Assembly: GCF_018139145.2 (NCBI RefSeq)
Contig: NC_059480.1
Location: 16,120,428 to 16,184,427, forward strand
Reading direction: 5' to 3'
Length of the DNA stretch: 64,000 nt
Source of the DNA: Gymnogyps californianus
Taxonomy: Eukaryota; Chordata; Aves; Accipitriformes; Cathartidae
The notes under the pieces are model-generated. The model ran no database searches. It saw nothing but the letters and a program-made list of their open reading frames with translations, and had not been told where the DNA came from. The position numbers and the translations under genes are program-made. This document shows positions 62,216 through 64,000 of this stretch, one piece after another (the first letter of the stretch is position 1; each line of letters begins with the position of its first letter).

Positions 62216-63737
62216 GCACAGCAAGAAGTAAGCATTGCCTCTGCTTTTCTAATTGAAATGTTTTTTTCTGATGGAGAAGCCGCTTTGCAAGGCAGTTGCA
62301 AACCGCCTTCATTAGGAACGAGTAGACTCAAATATTGAAAAGTGACAAGGCTATCAGGATCTGTAGATCTCCCATCATACGATTCCTCCAAATTTCAGCT
62401 CATCAGGAATTACACTGTCATACATTAATGCAACCTACCTCTTGTTTTACCAGAAGTGTTTGCAGGCTTATCAATTACTTTCATGTTTATCTACCAGCAC
62501 ACTGAAAAATGCGGGACTTACTTAAGAAAATTAGTTTCTGAGCAACACCAGCAAGTGAACAGTGAATCTAGCTTTAAAGAGATGGCTCATTTGTAGCGTG
62601 AAAACTATAAGTGATCACTGACCAGCAAAAAAAAATACACATTTCTTTCCTCTCCTCTTCCTGACCCTTCTCAGAATTCTTTGAGACAGGACTGTCACAT
62701 GAAGAGTAAATGGGGGGGGCGGGGGGAAGACTAATATAGATCTGCCTTTCAGAAATATTGGAATTGAAGGTTATTGGACATTGGTACATGCTCAGGTCTC
62801 CTGAGAAGATGTTTATTAGATATTTCATCACCTCCATCTGTCTAAGATTAGATGACCTTGTGAAGTTACAGTTCCTCATTCTGTTCTTTTCTAATATTTT
62901 TTTTTCTTTCTTTAGGTACATGAGAAGAGTGCTGTGGGAAAATAAAAAACTTTCTTGGTGATTTTCAGTATGTACCATGAAAATAAAGAGAACTGGTAGG
63001 CTGATACAGCAGAGTTTGATAATTCCTCCTCTTTTTCCTCTTTCCTTCTGGGCTCCCTATGCCATTCTCAGAAGGAGCTGTTGCCTTCCCATCAGTTCCC
63101 AATCCTTTATTTCCCTGACATCCCGTGTTCAATGACATGGCTGTGACCTCTAGGCTGAGGAAGAGGTAGAAAGCAGGATATTTTGACTTACTAACTAAAG
63201 AGGTAAATTTTCTGTGAACAGCCTAATTTCTTTTTCTTTGTGTCTCTAAGAAACCAATGAGTATTCTGTCATGTTTGCTTCCACCAAGCTTTGAGGGTTG
63301 ACACAGGTTTCTTCTTGCTTTCCTTGAGATTGCTTTGAGGGCTTATACTAAAATAATGAGGCATTTTAAAAAACTTTCAACCTACCTGAACTCATCCATT
63401 TCAGGCACTTAGCTAACTGTGTCCCTTTGATCCCCTCTCAATGGGAGGGGAGGTGGATTTGAAAGACAATGTAACTGTTTAAAAAAGTTCTTTTCTCTGA
63501 GGCCAACTCACTTTGTGTTACAGTTTCTGGAGAAATAGCTTCTAAAATGGCAGATAAGAGCCTGAGCTTCCTGTCTCACTCAGAAAATTCTGGTTTTATA
63601 GTTGCCTTATAAATACTTTTTCTTATTTTAAAATATGTGAAGGACACTGAAGAGGCACAGCCAGTCACAGTCCTGTGAAGAAATACAATTAGTAAGCCAA
63701 ATCTTTCCATGGACTAAAACAAGAACTCCATGGCACC
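62216..63737. other. Unique non-coding sequence
   Basis: A minus-strand ATG frame at 62574-62978 (134 codons) crosses an AT-rich stretch and a G-rich run (62712-62727) but matches nothing known. A T9 tract at 62898 followed by TTTCTTTAG imitates a splice acceptor. Strongly T-rich at 63001 (9 A to 24 T). Confidence 0.6.
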
Positions 63738-63890
63738 TTGGTCACTCAGGGCACTAGTAGGGAATCAGACCCTATCTCAGCACTGCCATGCCATGTGGCC
63801 CTGGATGAGCCATTCCCCTTCCTGTACCTCGTTTTATCTGCTTAATCCAGATTACTATAACTCTCCATTTCAGGGAGATGCCTATACAAG
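63738..63890 (+). repeat. Decayed MIR-like tRNA-derived SINE
   Basis: CTCAGGGCACTAGTAGGGAA, TCAGACCCTATCTCAGCACT, GCCATGTGGCCCTGGATGAG, CCATTCCCCTTCCTGTACCT, CGTTTTATCTGCTTAAT follow 'ttagggcactagcctgggaa, tcaggagacc..cagcact, gctgtgtgaccttgggcaag, tcacttcacctctctgtgcc, tcagtttcccatctgt'. Head and core are both present in the right order and spacing. The copy is old and mutated. Confidence 0.7.
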
Positions 63891-64000
63891 AAATTTATAG
63901 AAAAGGTTGGCCATAACCTCTGCCATCGAGGGACCTTCTTGCAGGGTAAACATCCCTCTCTGCAGAATCTGGCTCTGTAGCTTTTCTTTGCCTTTGGGCA
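63891..64000. other. Window end, no feature seen
   Basis: Ordinary unique sequence up to the window edge. Confidence 0.6.

Noticed and set aside
62574..62978. 134-codon ATG frame on the minus strand
   Set aside because: It reads through a G-rich run and AT-rich sequence with no recognisable motif; chance is sufficient.
1..64000. Endogenous retrovirus, CRISPR array, prokaryotic operon, mitochondrial insertion or tRNA/rRNA genes
   Set aside because: I looked for paired long terminal repeats, regularly spaced repeats, ribosome-binding sites, organellar rRNA or tRNA words and cloverleaf patterns and found none. Absence is by eye only.

Overview
The window looks like non-coding DNA from a vertebrate nuclear genome, most likely a bird and otherwise another sauropsid such as a crocodilian or turtle. 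The reasons are: no dense open reading frames, ribosome-binding sites or operons; CpG scarcity with a few CpG-retaining patches; poly-A and dinucleotide tracts; two decayed CR1-type LINE 3' ends in opposite orientation; and several decayed MIR-like tRNA-derived SINE copies. I see no young transposon insertion and overall repeat load is low, which favours a bird. The species call is inference; the repeat calls rest on remembered consensus patterns, not on a search.

I found no protein-coding gene, exon, tRNA, rRNA or known small RNA that I can support. The longer open frames are 120-210 codons, show no family I recognise, and several have no ATG (they open on GTG or TTG). The longest begins with TTG and has only 158 codons from its first ATG. 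The window could be a gene desert or part of a large intron; the sequence alone does not decide.

Layout. 1-12 kb: A-rich unique sequence, a homeodomain-site-rich block near 1.6 kb, an interspersed-repeat relic at 5.8 kb, a TA/CA microsatellite at 6.8 kb and a SINE relic at 10.6 kb. 12-20 kb: an antisense CR1 relic (about 11.97-12.52 kb) and a sense CR1 relic (about 18.86-19.58 kb) flank more A-rich unique DNA. 20-39 kb: a CpG-retaining enhancer-like block (20.2-20.76 kb), a SINE tail, paired poly-A tracts at 25.1 kb, several AT-rich homeobox-site-rich blocks, and a 45-bp tandem duplication at 34.5 kb. 39-64 kb: T-rich sequence with fewer long A-tracts, more SINE relics (41.3, 49.6, 55.9, 63.8 kb), AT-rich enhancer-like blocks at 43.6 and 52 kb, a perfect RFX-type palindrome at 60.07 kb, and a dense CpG patch at 62.04-62.21 kb followed by a consensus-like splice donor.

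The most notable large-scale signal is a reversal of A/T strand asymmetry near 38.8 kb. Hand counts of twenty 60-base lines on each side gave about 444 A to 293 T on the left and 313 A to 414 T on the right. This could reflect a change of transcription direction, a replication feature or an assembly join. The best local candidates for function are the CpG patch at 62 kb and the enhancer-like block at 20.2-20.76 kb. I found no evidence of a novel multi-gene system here.
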